From positions 958,979-1,022,978 of the forward strand of contig NZ_FOJG01000002.1 of assembly GCF_900110835.1 (NCBI RefSeq): a DNA stretch of 64,000 bases, written 5' to 3'. Source of the stretch: Chitinophaga arvensicola. Lineage in GTDB: Bacteria; Bacteroidota; Bacteroidia; Chitinophagales; Chitinophagaceae. The notes under the pieces were generated by a model. It was not told the DNA's origin. It searched no databases and saw only the letters and a program-made list of their open reading frames with translations. A program made the position numbers and the translations under genes. This document shows, piece after piece, positions 1 through 9,310 of this stretch (the first letter of the stretch is position 1; every line of letters starts with the position of its first letter).

Positions 1-1223
1 ATGGGGAAGATGGCGTAAGTGCCATCCGGATTGGTGAACCGGCCATAAGGACTTACCTCTGATGCCTGTTTTAAATTGGCGCGGCCACCGTCGGAATTGT
101 TAGCCGTCAGATAGAGATTAACGCCGGCACTTAAATAATCCGTGAGGGTGGCATCGATATTGGAACGTATGCTGGCGCGTTTATTCTGATAGCCTTTGAT
201 AACACCTTTCTGGCTGAAATAGTCGCCGGACACATAGTACTTTACATCCTGGTTACCGCCGGAGATACTTAACGTATGGTCCTGTATAAAGCCTTCCTGC
301 GATATTTTATCCAGCCAGTTGGTGGTAGTACCGGTGGCATAATTCTGCTGTTCATAGAGATTCGGGACTTTGAAATTATTGTCTACTCCAGCCTGTTCCT
401 TATAGTCCGCATATTTCTGTACATATTCATCAGGTCCCATGGGCTTTAACTTATGGGCGAAGTCTTCATAACCGGCGTAAGTATTAAAAGTGATAGCCGC
501 CTTCCCTGTTTTACCTCTTTTCGTAGTGATCAGAATAACGCCATTGGCGCCCCTGGTACCGTAAATGGCTACGGCGGATACATCTTTCAGGATATCTACA
601 GATGCGATATCGGAGGGCGCAATATCGCTTAAAGAGCCGTTTTCAAACGGAATGCCATCGATAACGATGAGCGGGTCTGTTTGCCCGTTAATGGTATTTA
701 CGCCTCTTACCAGTACACCGGGCGATTTACCGGGTACGTTGGTGCTGGTAGAAATATTGATCCCCGCTACCGCACCCTGGATGGCCGACATCACGTTGCC
801 TACCGGCAGCTGCGACAACCGGTCTTTGGGTACGGATGCTACCGAACCGGTAATATCGGATCGCTTTGCGGTACCATATCCCACTACCACTACTTCAGAC
901 AACGCCTTGTTGATAGCGCTCATGCTTATCTGCAGCCATTCTCCGGGAATGGCTTTCACTTCCTGCGCCTTGTATCCAAGACTGGTAATTTCCAGCACCA
1001 CGTCGCCGGGAACTTCCAGTTTAAAGATGCCCTGCGCATCAGAAACGGTGCCGGTAGCCGAATTTTTAACTTTTACGGAGGCGCCTATGACAGCCTCTTT
1101 TGTGTCCGTGTCTGTTATCTTCCCCGTGAGGAGTTTGTGCTGTGCATCAACAGTGATGAATGCGGCCGGCAGCAGCAAGAGCATGGACACCATCCTTTTT
1201 AGTGGCATCAGGTAAAGGTTCAT
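1..1223 (-). CDS. SusC/RagA-type TonB-dependent outer-membrane receptor, N-terminal part (cut by window edge)
   Basis: Outer-membrane receptor that would import a glycan fragment with a SusD partner. Reading leftward from the ATG at 1221-1223, the protein opens with a signal peptide (LLLLPAAFITVDAQ) and a carboxypeptidase-regulatory-like beta domain (GKITDTDTKEAVIGASVKVK). The SusC hallmark LSEVVVVGYGTAKRSDITG and the plug domain (LIVIDGIPF, ILKDVSAVAIYGTRGANGVI) follow. There is no STN domain, so it should not signal to a FecR. The frame stays open to base 1; the rest of the barrel and any susD lie outside the window. A putative LacI operator lies about 47 bp upstream, which ties it to the hexosaminidase/permease genes on the same strand. 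The family call is very secure; the substrate is inferred from context. Confidence 0.95.
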   Translation of the reverse strand, partial: MNLYLMPLKRMVSMLLLLPAAFITVDAQHKLLTGKITDTDTKEAVIGASVKVKNSATGTVSDAQGIFKLEVPGDVVLEITSLGYKAQEVKAIPGEWLQISMSAINKALSEVVVVGYGTAKRSDITGSVASVPKDRLSQLPVGNVMSAIQGAVAGINISTSTNVPGKSPGVLVRGVNTINGQTDPLIVIDGIPFENGSLSDIAPSDIASVDILKDVSAVAIYGTRGANGVILITTKRGKTGKAAITFNTYAGYEDFAHKLKPMGPDEYVQKYADYKEQAGVDNNFKVPNLYEQQNYATGTTTNWLDKISQEGFIQDHTLSISGGNQDVKYYVSGDYFSQKGVIKGYQNKRASIRSNIDATLTDYLSAGVNLYLTANNSDGGRANLKQASEVSPYGRFTNPDGTYAIFP

Positions 1224-1266
1224 GTCTGATAAATTTAATTTTGGTTAATAAATGTCGGTCACACCG

Positions 1267-1282
1267 TTAACGTACACGGAAT
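1267..1282. promoter_or_regulatory. Putative LacI-family operator upstream of susC
   Basis: The core ACGTACACG (1270-1278) matches the core of two further sites at 5497-5512 and 5579-5587. It lies between the FHS permease and the susC start, where repression of a separate susC promoter would act. The flanks keep only part of the palindrome. Confidence 0.55.
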
Positions 1283-1369
1283 AAGGTCAAAATAAAATCC
1301 CGGTGGTGGGATTCAGGAAAATCAGGAACGTTGACGGGAATTACCCTGGTATTTTTTTTCAGCTATTGA

Positions 1370-2701
1370 TCATTCCATCGACAATCGTTTTGTACTTCGC
1401 CACGACTTCAGCTTATACCCATAAAGTGCATAGAAGCACAGGTACATATAGCAGGGCAATAATACCCAGTAGGCGCCACGTACATTGTAGCGATCGGCCA
1501 GGTAGCCATAGATCAGTGGCAGTACGGCGTTTCCGCTCAGGCCCATGATGAGGATGGAAGCGCCTATTTTAATGAATCGTCCGAGTCCGTCCATCGCCAG
1601 CGGCCATATACCCGCCCAGATCATCGAATTGGCAAAGCCCAGCAGCACGACAAACCAGATAGAGATATGCGTATGATGTCCGAATAAAACCACGTTCCCG
1701 TTTGTATAAATGATCAGGAAAGTAAGTACCACACCCGCAAAAGTGCAGATCCGGAGGGCGAGCAGCTGGCTCAGGTATTTTGGAATCAGCGAAATGCCCA
1801 GCACATAACCGATCATCGTTGCAGCAAGGGTATAAGACGGAAATGCCTTTGCCTCCGGTAGCGAAATTCCCATAGAATGCGCATAACCAATCACGGTATC
1901 CACCGCAAGCACCTGGGAACCGACATGTAAAAAAATGGCGATCGCCCCCAGCACCAGGTGCGGAAACTCAAGGATATGTTTCTTTCCGGAGGTGATGGCG
2001 GCCACCTCCGCGCTTTCCTGATCCGTATCAATTTCCGGTAAAGAGGAGAAGCGTACAAAGAAACCCAATACACCTAAAATAATTCCTACTACGGTATACG
2101 GCACGACTACACGCTGCGCCAGCCCATCCAGCACCAGCGCCCTGGCAGACGACGACATCCCTCCGAGTTCTTTAAACAGCTGTGTATCCGTGGGCCGGAG
2201 TATCACCGCCGCAAATAATAAGGGAGCAATAATGCCAGCCAGTTTATTACAGATGCCCATGATGCTGAACCTTCTGGCGGCGCTTTCCTTTGGCCCCAAT
2301 ATGGTGATGTAGGGATTGGCCGCCGTTTGCAGAATAGCCAGACCGGCGCCAAGGGTGAATAGTCCCAGCAGAAACAGTTCGTACGTGCGGGTATAGGCAG
2401 CCGGTACAAAAATAAACGCGCCCGCTGCCATGATCCAGAACCCGGTCATCATACCTCTTTTAAAACCCACTCTTTCCAGCAGCATAAAGGAAGGCACCGC
2501 AAACACCAGGTAGGAAATATAAAAAGCAAATGCCACCAGGTAAGATTGCAGGTTATTCAACTCGCAGGCAATCTTAAAGTACGGGATCAGGATGGCATTG
2601 ATCCAGGTGACAAATCCGAAAACAAAGAATAACCCCGCAATGATGGCGATCGGGCCCCATCCGCTGTTTGCCTGTAAAGGAATTGTTTTTTGTTGCCCCA
2701 T
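1370..2701 (-). CDS. nagP: FHS-family sugar:proton symporter, NagP/GluP-like
   Basis: Inner-membrane permease of the fucose/glucose-galactose/GlcNAc (FHS) branch of the major facilitator superfamily, 443 aa and about 12 membrane segments. The N-terminal segment GLFFVFGFVTWINAILIPYF and the family signature GAGLAILQTAANPYITILGP (about residues 116-135) are clear. The start lies 4 bp after the stop of the GH20 gene, so the two are translationally linked. GH20 and NagX-like neighbours make N-acetylglucosamine or another hexosamine the likely cargo, as for NagP of Shewanella and Xanthomonas. The symbol rests on context; FucP-type substrates cannot be excluded from sequence alone. Confidence 0.85.
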   Translation of the reverse strand: MGQQKTIPLQANSGWGPIAIIAGLFFVFGFVTWINAILIPYFKIACELNNLQSYLVAFAFYISYLVFAVPSFMLLERVGFKRGMMTGFWIMAAGAFIFVPAAYTRTYELFLLGLFTLGAGLAILQTAANPYITILGPKESAARRFSIMGICNKLAGIIAPLLFAAVILRPTDTQLFKELGGMSSSARALVLDGLAQRVVVPYTVVGIILGVLGFFVRFSSLPEIDTDQESAEVAAITSGKKHILEFPHLVLGAIAIFLHVGSQVLAVDTVIGYAHSMGISLPEAKAFPSYTLAATMIGYVLGISLIPKYLSQLLALRICTFAGVVLTFLIIYTNGNVVLFGHHTHISIWFVVLLGFANSMIWAGIWPLAMDGLGRFIKIGASILIMGLSGNAVLPLIYGYLADRYNVRGAYWVLLPCYMYLCFYALYGYKLKSWRSTKRLSME

Positions 2702-2705
2702 AGTG

Positions 2706-4262
2706 TTATCGGTTGGAAGAAAGGGTTTCGTACAGCGCCTTTATTTTCTCGTTCCTCAGCTTATTCTCTTCTTTTAATTCCGGGAGATAGTAACTATCCT
2801 GGTTGAGCCGGATGAAACGCTCATCAATGCCATCTGTATCGAGTGCTTTCAGCTCTTTTAGTAAACCCGGTATCATGGCGGCATTAAAGCTATCCGCATT
2901 AAAAGCCATTTCTACTTTCATGTATTTCAGGTATTGCAGCCTGATATCCGACATTAAACGGTAATGCTCAAATTCAGGGATATTTTTTACAGGTTTCAAC
3001 GTTTTGAAGATCTCCGCTACCTGTGCGGCTGAATCCACTAATTGAGAAATACTGAGCGGACTATCCATAATTTTTCCCTGCACAATTTCCACCGGTTTTA
3101 CCGTTAGCGCAGTGCGGAATAATTTTGCATCGGTTCCATTCAATCCATATTGCGTGGTAGCATAGCGTTCAATAAATTCACGGGGATTTAACTGCAGCCC
3201 ATGGTTCAGGCTATACAGGTAGGCATCTGCCAATATATTAAACCCGGTTAAGGGATATACATGCCGGATGGCATGCAGGTAATAGATATCCCGATCGGTT
3301 TCAAAAACCGGGGAATACACGCCGGAGGTAGACCAGGAGGTCATTACCATGCCTTTATAACCCAGCTTTGCAGATTGCGGAATAAAATCGGCGATATTTT
3401 TAAAATGCTTACTCCAGTCGGTCAGGAAATAATTATCCGGATGACTCCTCAATGCCGGGGCGCCCCAGATCTCAAATCCATAGGACATCAGTTTTTGATG
3501 GTCGCCAAAGCGATTGAGGTCCCAGCCATAGTTCCAGTCCACCAATATCGTTTCCTTTGGCAATAGCTTCAAAGCCTCCGGATATTTCATCGCAATATCC
3601 GCCCATAACACCGGCCGCTTGCCGAGGCTCACTACAATGTTGCAGATCATGCCGATGTAATCTCCATATAAACGGGCCATGCCCACTTTCTTTACCTTTT
3701 CCCGGGAAGCCTCCGAATGTCCTAACAGGTACGTTTCATCTCCCCCGATATGGATATAGGGAGAAGCATGTGTACTGATCATCTCTTTGAAAAGATCCGT
3801 AAACAAGGCCTTTGCTTCTTCTTCCTTTAGCGGATTTATCTGCGAATAATCTTTCTGATCTTCTCTTAAATCCGCGTAGCGATAATGTTTCAGGATATAC
3901 TCCACATGCCCGAAACTCTGCTGCAACGGTATCACATCGATGCCGATACTGCTGCAATAACTGACAAATGATCTGACTTCCTCCTGCGTGTAATGATAAC
4001 GGCCGGAAATAACGGCATGTTTCACAAAAGGGTAATTGGCCTCCCATTCCATGATGATGGTATTGATGCCCCCCTTACTTAATTTCAGGGCGAAAGCCTT
4101 GAGGGCAGACATTTTCATCACCTGGATACGCAGATCAATATGAAACGCACGTACCGGGAATTCGTTTTGCGCATTACCGGAACTGTAAAAGGCGATCATG
4201 AAGAAAAACGTCATGATCGTAAAGCGTTTTTTCAGCACGGAAATAAAATGATAGTTCAACAT
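2706..4262 (-). CDS. Glycoside hydrolase family 20 beta-N-acetylhexosaminidase (exported)
   Basis: Hydrolyses terminal beta-linked GlcNAc or GalNAc by substrate-assisted catalysis, probably in the periplasm. The 518-aa protein has an N-terminal hydrophobic signal (FFFMIAFYSSGNAQ) and then the GH20 TIM barrel. The catalytic Asp-Glu pair is in HIGGDETYLLG (D175, E176). FGHVEYILKHYRYADLRE is like the hexosaminidase-D type, without the usual GH20b N-terminal domain. An internal Met at residue 17 is an alternative start just before the signal core. It lies between the NagX-like gene (30 bp upstream) and the permease (4 bp downstream), so one transcript would give release, transport and processing. 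Confidence 0.9.
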   Translation of the reverse strand: MLNYHFISVLKKRFTIMTFFFMIAFYSSGNAQNEFPVRAFHIDLRIQVMKMSALKAFALKLSKGGINTIIMEWEANYPFVKHAVISGRYHYTQEEVRSFVSYCSSIGIDVIPLQQSFGHVEYILKHYRYADLREDQKDYSQINPLKEEEAKALFTDLFKEMISTHASPYIHIGGDETYLLGHSEASREKVKKVGMARLYGDYIGMICNIVVSLGKRPVLWADIAMKYPEALKLLPKETILVDWNYGWDLNRFGDHQKLMSYGFEIWGAPALRSHPDNYFLTDWSKHFKNIADFIPQSAKLGYKGMVMTSWSTSGVYSPVFETDRDIYYLHAIRHVYPLTGFNILADAYLYSLNHGLQLNPREFIERYATTQYGLNGTDAKLFRTALTVKPVEIVQGKIMDSPLSISQLVDSAAQVAEIFKTLKPVKNIPEFEHYRLMSDIRLQYLKYMKVEMAFNADSFNAAMIPGLLKELKALDTDGIDERFIRLNQDSYYLPELKEENKLRNEKIKALYETLSSNR

Positions 4263-4292
4263 AATTTCGTGGTGGTTGATGCCATTTACTGG

Positions 4293-5426
4293 CTATACCT
4301 TTATATAAATTCTTTTTTGATCCATGATATAAGCCAGCACCCAGATAAACAACATATAGGTGACCGCGTATAAAAGAGAGGCATTATAAGGATTGAGCCA
4401 GGACGAGAAAATGACTTCGTAATTAAAACGGGATAATGACATACCCTCCACGCGCACAAAATTGGACATGCTTCCGATGGTCCAGGCTAATATATAAATG
4501 AACAGGGCATTCTTCCCGAAAACTACAAAAAACTTTGTCCATTTATCTGCTTTCCACTGATCGATGACTAACACCAGGAAAGCCAGCAGGAGTAGGTCCA
4601 GCCCTACGGTGAGCAACACATAGCTACTGGTCCACAGGGGTTTGTTGATGGGAAATATCAAATGCCACAAACATGCGATCAATACAGCTGATGCGCCAGT
4701 GATCATTAAATACTTTACCGTTCCCGGCTTATTTTCAAGCAGTGCTTTACCGGCGAAATAGCCCGCCAGCACATTTACTACTGCCGGAAAGTTACTCAGC
4801 ACCGCTTCCGGCTCAAAGGGCTGTCCGAAGCCATGGTAAAGATTCTTCGGAGAAAATAACAGCAGGTCAAATTTAAGTGCCGCGTTCCCCGCCAGGCCAT
4901 AGGGATCAGCGGGATCACCGCCATAATACAGGCAGGCCCAATATCCCAGCAGGATCACACCCGATAAGATCAGATTCATTCTTTTAGAGAAATAGAAAAT
5001 CATCAGGGAGGCGATACAGTAGCAGATGGCAATACGTTGCAGTACACCAAAAATCCGTACACTGTCCCAGGGCTTTGCGATCCAGCGTCCCTCCCTGAAT
5101 ACAATAAAAGGAAACTGGTTGAGTAATAATCCGATTAAGAAAATAATAATAGTACGCTTGAAAACCTTTAGCAGGAAAGCTTGCTGCTGACCGGGACCTT
5201 CATATCTTTTCATGCTGAAAGCCAGGGCATTTCCCACTACAAATAAGAAAGTAGGAAATACCAGGTCGGTTAATGTAAACCCATGCCAGGGCGAATGTGC
5301 CAATGGCGCATACACGGCATTCCATGATCCTGGCGAGTTCACCACAATCATCAGCGCGATGGTCAGGCCTCTTAATACATCGAGCGATAAATACCTGGCT
5401 GGATTGGCAATAGTTGTTTTGTTCAT
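4293..5426 (-). CDS. nagX: NagX-like membrane acyltransferase (DUF5009 / heparan-alpha-glucosaminide N-acetyltransferase-like)
   Basis: Polytopic inner-membrane protein of about 377 aa in the HGSNAT/COG4299 family, often found in GlcNAc and chitin-utilisation clusters. The N-terminal block RYLSLDVLRGLTIALMIVVN and the PLAHSPWHGFTLTDLVFPTFLFVVG motif region are diagnostic; about 10-11 hydrophobic segments follow. I prefer the ATG at 5426 over the in-frame GTG at 5453, because homologues begin a few residues before RYLSLDVLRG. First structural gene of the leftward operon, downstream of two operator-like sites. Family members are proposed to acetylate or otherwise handle hexosamines at the membrane; the exact reaction in bacteria is not settled. 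Confidence 0.88.
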   Translation of the reverse strand: MNKTTIANPARYLSLDVLRGLTIALMIVVNSPGSWNAVYAPLAHSPWHGFTLTDLVFPTFLFVVGNALAFSMKRYEGPGQQQAFLLKVFKRTIIIFLIGLLLNQFPFIVFREGRWIAKPWDSVRIFGVLQRIAICYCIASLMIFYFSKRMNLILSGVILLGYWACLYYGGDPADPYGLAGNAALKFDLLLFSPKNLYHGFGQPFEPEAVLSNFPAVVNVLAGYFAGKALLENKPGTVKYLMITGASAVLIACLWHLIFPINKPLWTSSYVLLTVGLDLLLLAFLVLVIDQWKADKWTKFFVVFGKNALFIYILAWTIGSMSNFVRVEGMSLSRFNYEVIFSSWLNPYNASLLYAVTYMLFIWVLAYIMDQKRIYIKV

Positions 5427-5496
5427 ACTTGATTGGTTGATAATCGCGGACACTACATTACTAACCCACTTTTTGCAGCAGATTTCTTAAACTCCG

Positions 5497-5512
5497 TTTA
5501 CGTACACGTAAA
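5497..5512. promoter_or_regulatory. Best copy of the putative LacI operator (7-bp perfect inverted repeat)
   Basis: TTTACGT-AC-ACGTAAA is a perfect 7+7 inverted repeat with a 2-bp centre, 70 bp upstream of the nagX-like start and just downstream of the lacI gene. LacI dimers bind such short symmetric sites. The core recurs at 5579-5587 and 1270-1278. Confidence 0.6.
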
Positions 5513-5578
5513 ATGATTACAGTTTGGTTCGTTCTTCCGTGAAATTACCTGAATTCGTAGCTTTTTTATTTTCCGGTA

Positions 5579-5587
5579 ACGTACACG
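5579..5587. promoter_or_regulatory. Third copy of the operator core
   Basis: ACGTACACG lies 74-75 bp from the core of the better site (core to core). It is just downstream (minus strand) of a TAAATTTG box at 5613-5620 that fits the Bacteroidota -7 consensus TAnnTTTG. No convincing -33 TTTG box is placed, so the promoter is tentative. Confidence 0.45.
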
Positions 5588-5652
5588 AATTTAAAGATTA
5601 ATTTCACTTTATCAAATTTATTTTGAAATAAAGCAGACCTGGAATAAGGTGA

Positions 5653-6711
5653 TTAATTATTATAGAAGAGATAATTTTCGCGGGTAATAATATCAATCGG
5701 CATATAATAAGCCTTATCGAAACTGGCGGCATGCACCAGGTGATTGTATAACACCATGATGCCCCGGTAGCCCTGCTCCTTTGGTTTCTGGCTGATCAGG
5801 AACTCTATGTAGCCATCTTTCAGGTAATTGATATTATCATCCAGGAAATCGTAGCCGATCAATTTAATATCCTTCCTGCCGGATTCTTTCAGGTATCTCG
5901 CCACAGACGATACGCGGGAATTTGATACATAAATGGCTTTCACTGCCTGGTTATCCAGTTCTTTAGCCAGCTCCTTTTTCACCGCAGCATAATTGGTAGT
6001 GCGGATATCCTTTTTCAGGATCTGGTTGTGCAGCTTATTCTTTTTGAAATATGCCCTGAAGCCCTCTTCCTTACGAAGCAAATGGTGCAGGCTATCCATC
6101 TCTTTTGAAATATTGACAATCAGTATCTGGTCGCCCTTCGTTACGAGATAGCTCATCAGATGCGCTCCTAAAGAACCGCTGTGGAACAGGTCCGGCCCGA
6201 TATAACACAGGCTGTTATGATTGGGGATATCGGAGTTAATGAATACATAAGGAATGCCCAGCTTTTTACAGTTGTCCGCAAATGTTTCAGACTCCTTCAT
6301 AAACATGGGCGCCAGCAACACTGCATCCGCCTTGTTGGCCAATATAGCGGCAGCCTGTTTCACAAAAGTGTTTTTATCATTCTGATCAAAAAAATACTGC
6401 TCTATCGTTATGCCGTATGGCTTTACCTCTACCCCAGCCTCCAGGATGCCGTTTAATGGCGCTTTCCAGTACTGGGTTTCCGCCGATACCGATGGGATCA
6501 GCACCGCTATTTTAAGCAGCTTTTTTGAGGCCAGTCGCCTCGCCAGTATATTCGGCTGATACTCCAGTTCTTCTACAATCGCCAGCACCTTATCCCTGGT
6601 TTTCTGTGAAACCCCGGTCCGGTTATGCAATACCCGGTCTACCGTTCCGATGGACACTTTCGCACGTCTCGCAATTTCCTTTACACCAACTAGTTCTTTA
6701 TCTTCTTTCAT
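5653..6711 (-). CDS. LacI-family transcriptional regulator
   Basis: About 352 aa. The N-terminal helix-turn-helix is VGVKEIARRAKVSIGTVDRV with the hinge YQPNILARRLAS. A periplasmic-binding-protein-like sensor domain follows (IAVLIPSVSAETQYWKAP onward), ending in the usual REN block. Start taken at the ATG at 6711 (MKEDKELVGV); a longer frame to 6768 has a non-conserved 19-residue leader. It precedes the nagX-GH20-permease genes on the same strand, so it probably controls them and the susC at 1223 through the ACGTACACG sites. Ligand unknown, probably a hexosamine derivative. Confidence 0.9.
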   Translation of the reverse strand: MKEDKELVGVKEIARRAKVSIGTVDRVLHNRTGVSQKTRDKVLAIVEELEYQPNILARRLASKKLLKIAVLIPSVSAETQYWKAPLNGILEAGVEVKPYGITIEQYFFDQNDKNTFVKQAAAILANKADAVLLAPMFMKESETFADNCKKLGIPYVFINSDIPNHNSLCYIGPDLFHSGSLGAHLMSYLVTKGDQILIVNISKEMDSLHHLLRKEEGFRAYFKKNKLHNQILKKDIRTTNYAAVKKELAKELDNQAVKAIYVSNSRVSSVARYLKESGRKDIKLIGYDFLDDNINYLKDGYIEFLISQKPKEQGYRGIMVLYNHLVHAASFDKAYYMPIDIITRENYLFYNN

Positions 6712-6949
6712 GAATGGACCCTGTTTTGAGTTTTGAGGAGCACATATTTTGGTATTCGCCTGATGCAAAGATGCTATATCGTTTAAATATAACCTAGTTT
6801 ATACAGATTTCAGCTGTTTTTAGCGCCTGGTCCCGGCAACTGCGGTGAATGATGCCATCAATACGAATTTACCATTTTGCCTATCCAAAGGTTTATTTGT
6901 AACTTATGCCGCAAGGACTGCCATCTGACCAGTCACAAAAAAACGGGGT

Positions 6950-7858
6950 ATGCACACCAAAATTCTGAATTTATTCAAGATAAAAGTACTTTCTGAAGTA
7001 TGCAAAACAAACAGCTATAAAACCGCGTCCAAACATCTCTTTATCACACCTTCTGCTGTCAGCAAAATTATTAAAAGCCTGGAATCCGAATGGAACCTTC
7101 AATTGGTTACCTCCACCGGCAACAACATCAAGGCTACTGCACAGGCAGCACAACTGGCCGGACTGGCAGAGAAACTGCTGCAGGCAAATGATGAATTTAC
7201 AGACCTGCTAGCACTACTGCGCGCACCGCATACTGCTGCTGTATTACAGATAGGTTCGGGCGGAGCCCACTCGAAACTGGTAATGAACAGACTGCTCGAT
7301 TCCCTGACACAGTCCTTCCCGGAACTGAAATATGACGTAGTCACCAACAACTCCGCGGAAGTATTAAACGCAGTAGACCAGGGAGAACTGGATTGTGGCA
7401 TTGTATCCGGAATGATCCCCGATCACATCAGCAAAGAATTGATTTTCCGGGACAACATCTCCTTATATGCCCTCCATGATCACCCCTTAGCAAATAATAC
7501 CGTGTCCCTGAAAGACATTCCTTACCTGTTTTGCCTCCGGGAAAAAGGCTCTTCTACCAGGGCCGCCGTAGAACAATTTCTTTCAGAACATCACTTGAAG
7601 CTGCAGAATGTAAAACAAACGGGGAAGAATGATGAGTTAACCGATCAGCTATGCAAAACGCAGCATGCGCTGCAATTTATCTCCGATTTTTATTATCACA
7701 ATAGCTCCTGGAGCAAAACATATGTAAAAATCAATTGCCCGGAGCTACAGATCCCCATTGCAGTGTATTTCATTACCAGGAATAATTTCCCTTTCCTGGA
7801 ATTAAGGAAACATATCCGGAAGAAACTATCCGGCACGAAATTCTGGCATACTCCATAA
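6950..7858 (+). CDS. LysR-family transcriptional regulator
   Basis: 302 aa. The winged helix-turn-helix is at residues 8-66 (NSYKTASKHLFITPSAVSKI), with the linker and effector domain from about residue 95. The stop is 68 bp before a phosphonoacetate-hydrolase-like gene on the same strand. In Pseudomonas fluorescens 23F the phosphonoacetate hydrolase PhnA is controlled by a LysR activator (PhnR), so the pairing is functionally suggestive. The DNA-binding half is canonical; the C-terminal half is divergent. The inducer is inferred only. Confidence 0.88.
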   Translation: MHTKILNLFKIKVLSEVCKTNSYKTASKHLFITPSAVSKIIKSLESEWNLQLVTSTGNNIKATAQAAQLAGLAEKLLQANDEFTDLLALLRAPHTAAVLQIGSGGAHSKLVMNRLLDSLTQSFPELKYDVVTNNSAEVLNAVDQGELDCGIVSGMIPDHISKELIFRDNISLYALHDHPLANNTVSLKDIPYLFCLREKGSSTRAAVEQFLSEHHLKLQNVKQTGKNDELTDQLCKTQHALQFISDFYYHNSSWSKTYVKINCPELQIPIAVYFITRNNFPFLELRKHIRKKLSGTKFWHTP

Positions 7859-7926
7859 CTTTTTTTCGCTTTGCCTGGGCCCCTTCCCTGCCTAGCTTTG
7901 CAGCATAAATTAAATCTCTCTGCAAG

Positions 7927-9129
7927 ATGAAAAACAGTTTCCTTCTTGGCGCCTTTGCTTCCCTGCTGGCGAATGCGCCCCTGTTACATGCCCAAAACAT
8001 ATTTGCCCGGCAGCGTGTCATTATTATTATGATGGACGGCTTTGGCGAACAATACTACAGAAATGCCGCCATGCCCTTCCTGCAACAAATGGAACAACAG
8101 GGGATCTACAAGATCGTTCCTTCCCTGATGCCTGCGGTAACGAACGTCAACAATATCTCTATTGCCACCGGCAGCACTCCTGCGCAAAATGGCATTACCG
8201 GAAACGTATTCTTTAATGAGCGGCAAGAGGCAGAAGAATATATTGAAGATCCCTCACTTATACTGACGCCATCGGTGTTTGAGCGCGCGCATCGTCTTGG
8301 TATTCCCTCCGCCTTGCTCTCTGTAAAACAAAAAACGATCGACCTGCTGGGGAAATATGCCGACTATACCCTGTGCCCGGAAGGGATTGCCGGCGGACAA
8401 GTGAAATGGGAGCATCCCCCTGCCCTGTCGGGTGTTTACAGCAGGGAAATCAACTATGAGCTAATGGATGCTGCCAACAACCTGCTAAAAAATAAGCCCG
8501 AAGTAAAACTCGTTTATATCCATACGACTGATTATCCCATGCACATGTGGCCTCCGGACAATGATAGCGTTAAAACTTTCCTGTCGGAGATAGACCGCCG
8601 CATTGCCCAACTTCATCAAACAGCGCCGGATGCCGCTATCCTGCTTACCGCTGATCATGGGATGAACCACAAAACACAGGCCTGGGACCTGCAAAAAGTC
8701 TGCGCAGAAAAGCAGACACCTGTTAAGATCGTGATCAGCCCGGAAAAAGACAAATATGTAAAACACCACAAAGGCCTTGGTGGCGCTGCCTATGTTTACC
8801 TGCTAAAAAGCAGTGACTCAGCCGGTGTCCGCAGCACATTGTCGGCCCTCAAAGGTGTAGACGCTGTATTAACCAAATCCGAAGCCGCAACGCGGTTTCA
8901 CCTGCTGCCCGGAAGAATAGGTGACTTCATGGTATTAGGCGATATTAATACAGTATTTGGCGAGCTAAATGGCCACGCCTATGAACAACTGCCCGATACC
9001 TACCGCAGTCACGGTTCCACCTACGAAGCCCAGGTACCCTTATTCGTTTACAACGTACAGCAGGCGCCACCGGCCGCTTATTTCGACTGGAACTACAAAC
9101 TGGCTGCCTGGCTGTTTAGCGGTAAATAA
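7927..9129 (+). CDS. Alkaline-phosphatase-superfamily hydrolase, phosphonoacetate hydrolase (PhnA)-like, exported
   Basis: 400 aa with an N-terminal signal (LLGAFASLLANAPLLHAQ). The whole binuclear zinc set is visible: D37 (MMDGFG), nucleophile T72 (PAVTNVNNISIATGSTP), D202 and H206 (TTDYPMH), D243-H244 (TADHG) and H362 (RSHGS). Order and spacing match phosphonoacetate hydrolase, and the blocks TNVNNISIATG and KHHKGLGG are typical of PhnA rather than NPP phosphodiesterases. Expected reaction: phosphonoacetate to acetate and phosphate; other phospho-ester substrates remain possible. A signal peptide is notable, because the known enzyme works in the cytoplasm with a transporter and none is nearby here. 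Followed by a strong hairpin. Confidence 0.78.
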   Translation: MKNSFLLGAFASLLANAPLLHAQNIFARQRVIIIMMDGFGEQYYRNAAMPFLQQMEQQGIYKIVPSLMPAVTNVNNISIATGSTPAQNGITGNVFFNERQEAEEYIEDPSLILTPSVFERAHRLGIPSALLSVKQKTIDLLGKYADYTLCPEGIAGGQVKWEHPPALSGVYSREINYELMDAANNLLKNKPEVKLVYIHTTDYPMHMWPPDNDSVKTFLSEIDRRIAQLHQTAPDAAILLTADHGMNHKTQAWDLQKVCAEKQTPVKIVISPEKDKYVKHHKGLGGAAYVYLLKSSDSAGVRSTLSALKGVDAVLTKSEAATRFHLLPGRIGDFMVLGDINTVFGELNGHAYEQLPDTYRSHGSTYEAQVPLFVYNVQQAPPAAYFDWNYKLAAWLFSGK

Positions 9130-9147
9130 ACGATCCTTATAGTACAC

Positions 9148-9180
9148 AGATGCCGGTAGTCACTACACCTACCGGCATCT
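9148..9180 (+). terminator. Hairpin after the PhnA-like gene
   Basis: AGATGCCGGTAG and CTACCGGCATCT form a perfect 12-bp stem around a 9-nt loop, 19 bp after the stop codon. No U-tract follows, so it may act as an RNA 3'-end stabiliser as well as a terminator. Confidence 0.65.
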
Positions 9181-9310
9181 CCCCTTCCTGAATATTCCTT
9201 GCGGAGAAGCCCCGCTTTTGTTATACCTTAATACGGTAAATCCCGGTAGTAACACCCTGCTGTTTGAAAAGTCCCGGGCATTACACTATCTCAGATTTAA
9301 ATACATTATT

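Noticed and set aside
565..1215. Open frames of 216 and 173 codons on the plus strand
   Set aside because: They lie opposite the SusC reading frame, whose protein is unmistakable; their translations have no family features.
5427..5453. GTG at 5453 as the start of the NagX-like protein
   Set aside because: The extra nine residues are not typical of the family; the ATG at 5426 fits better.
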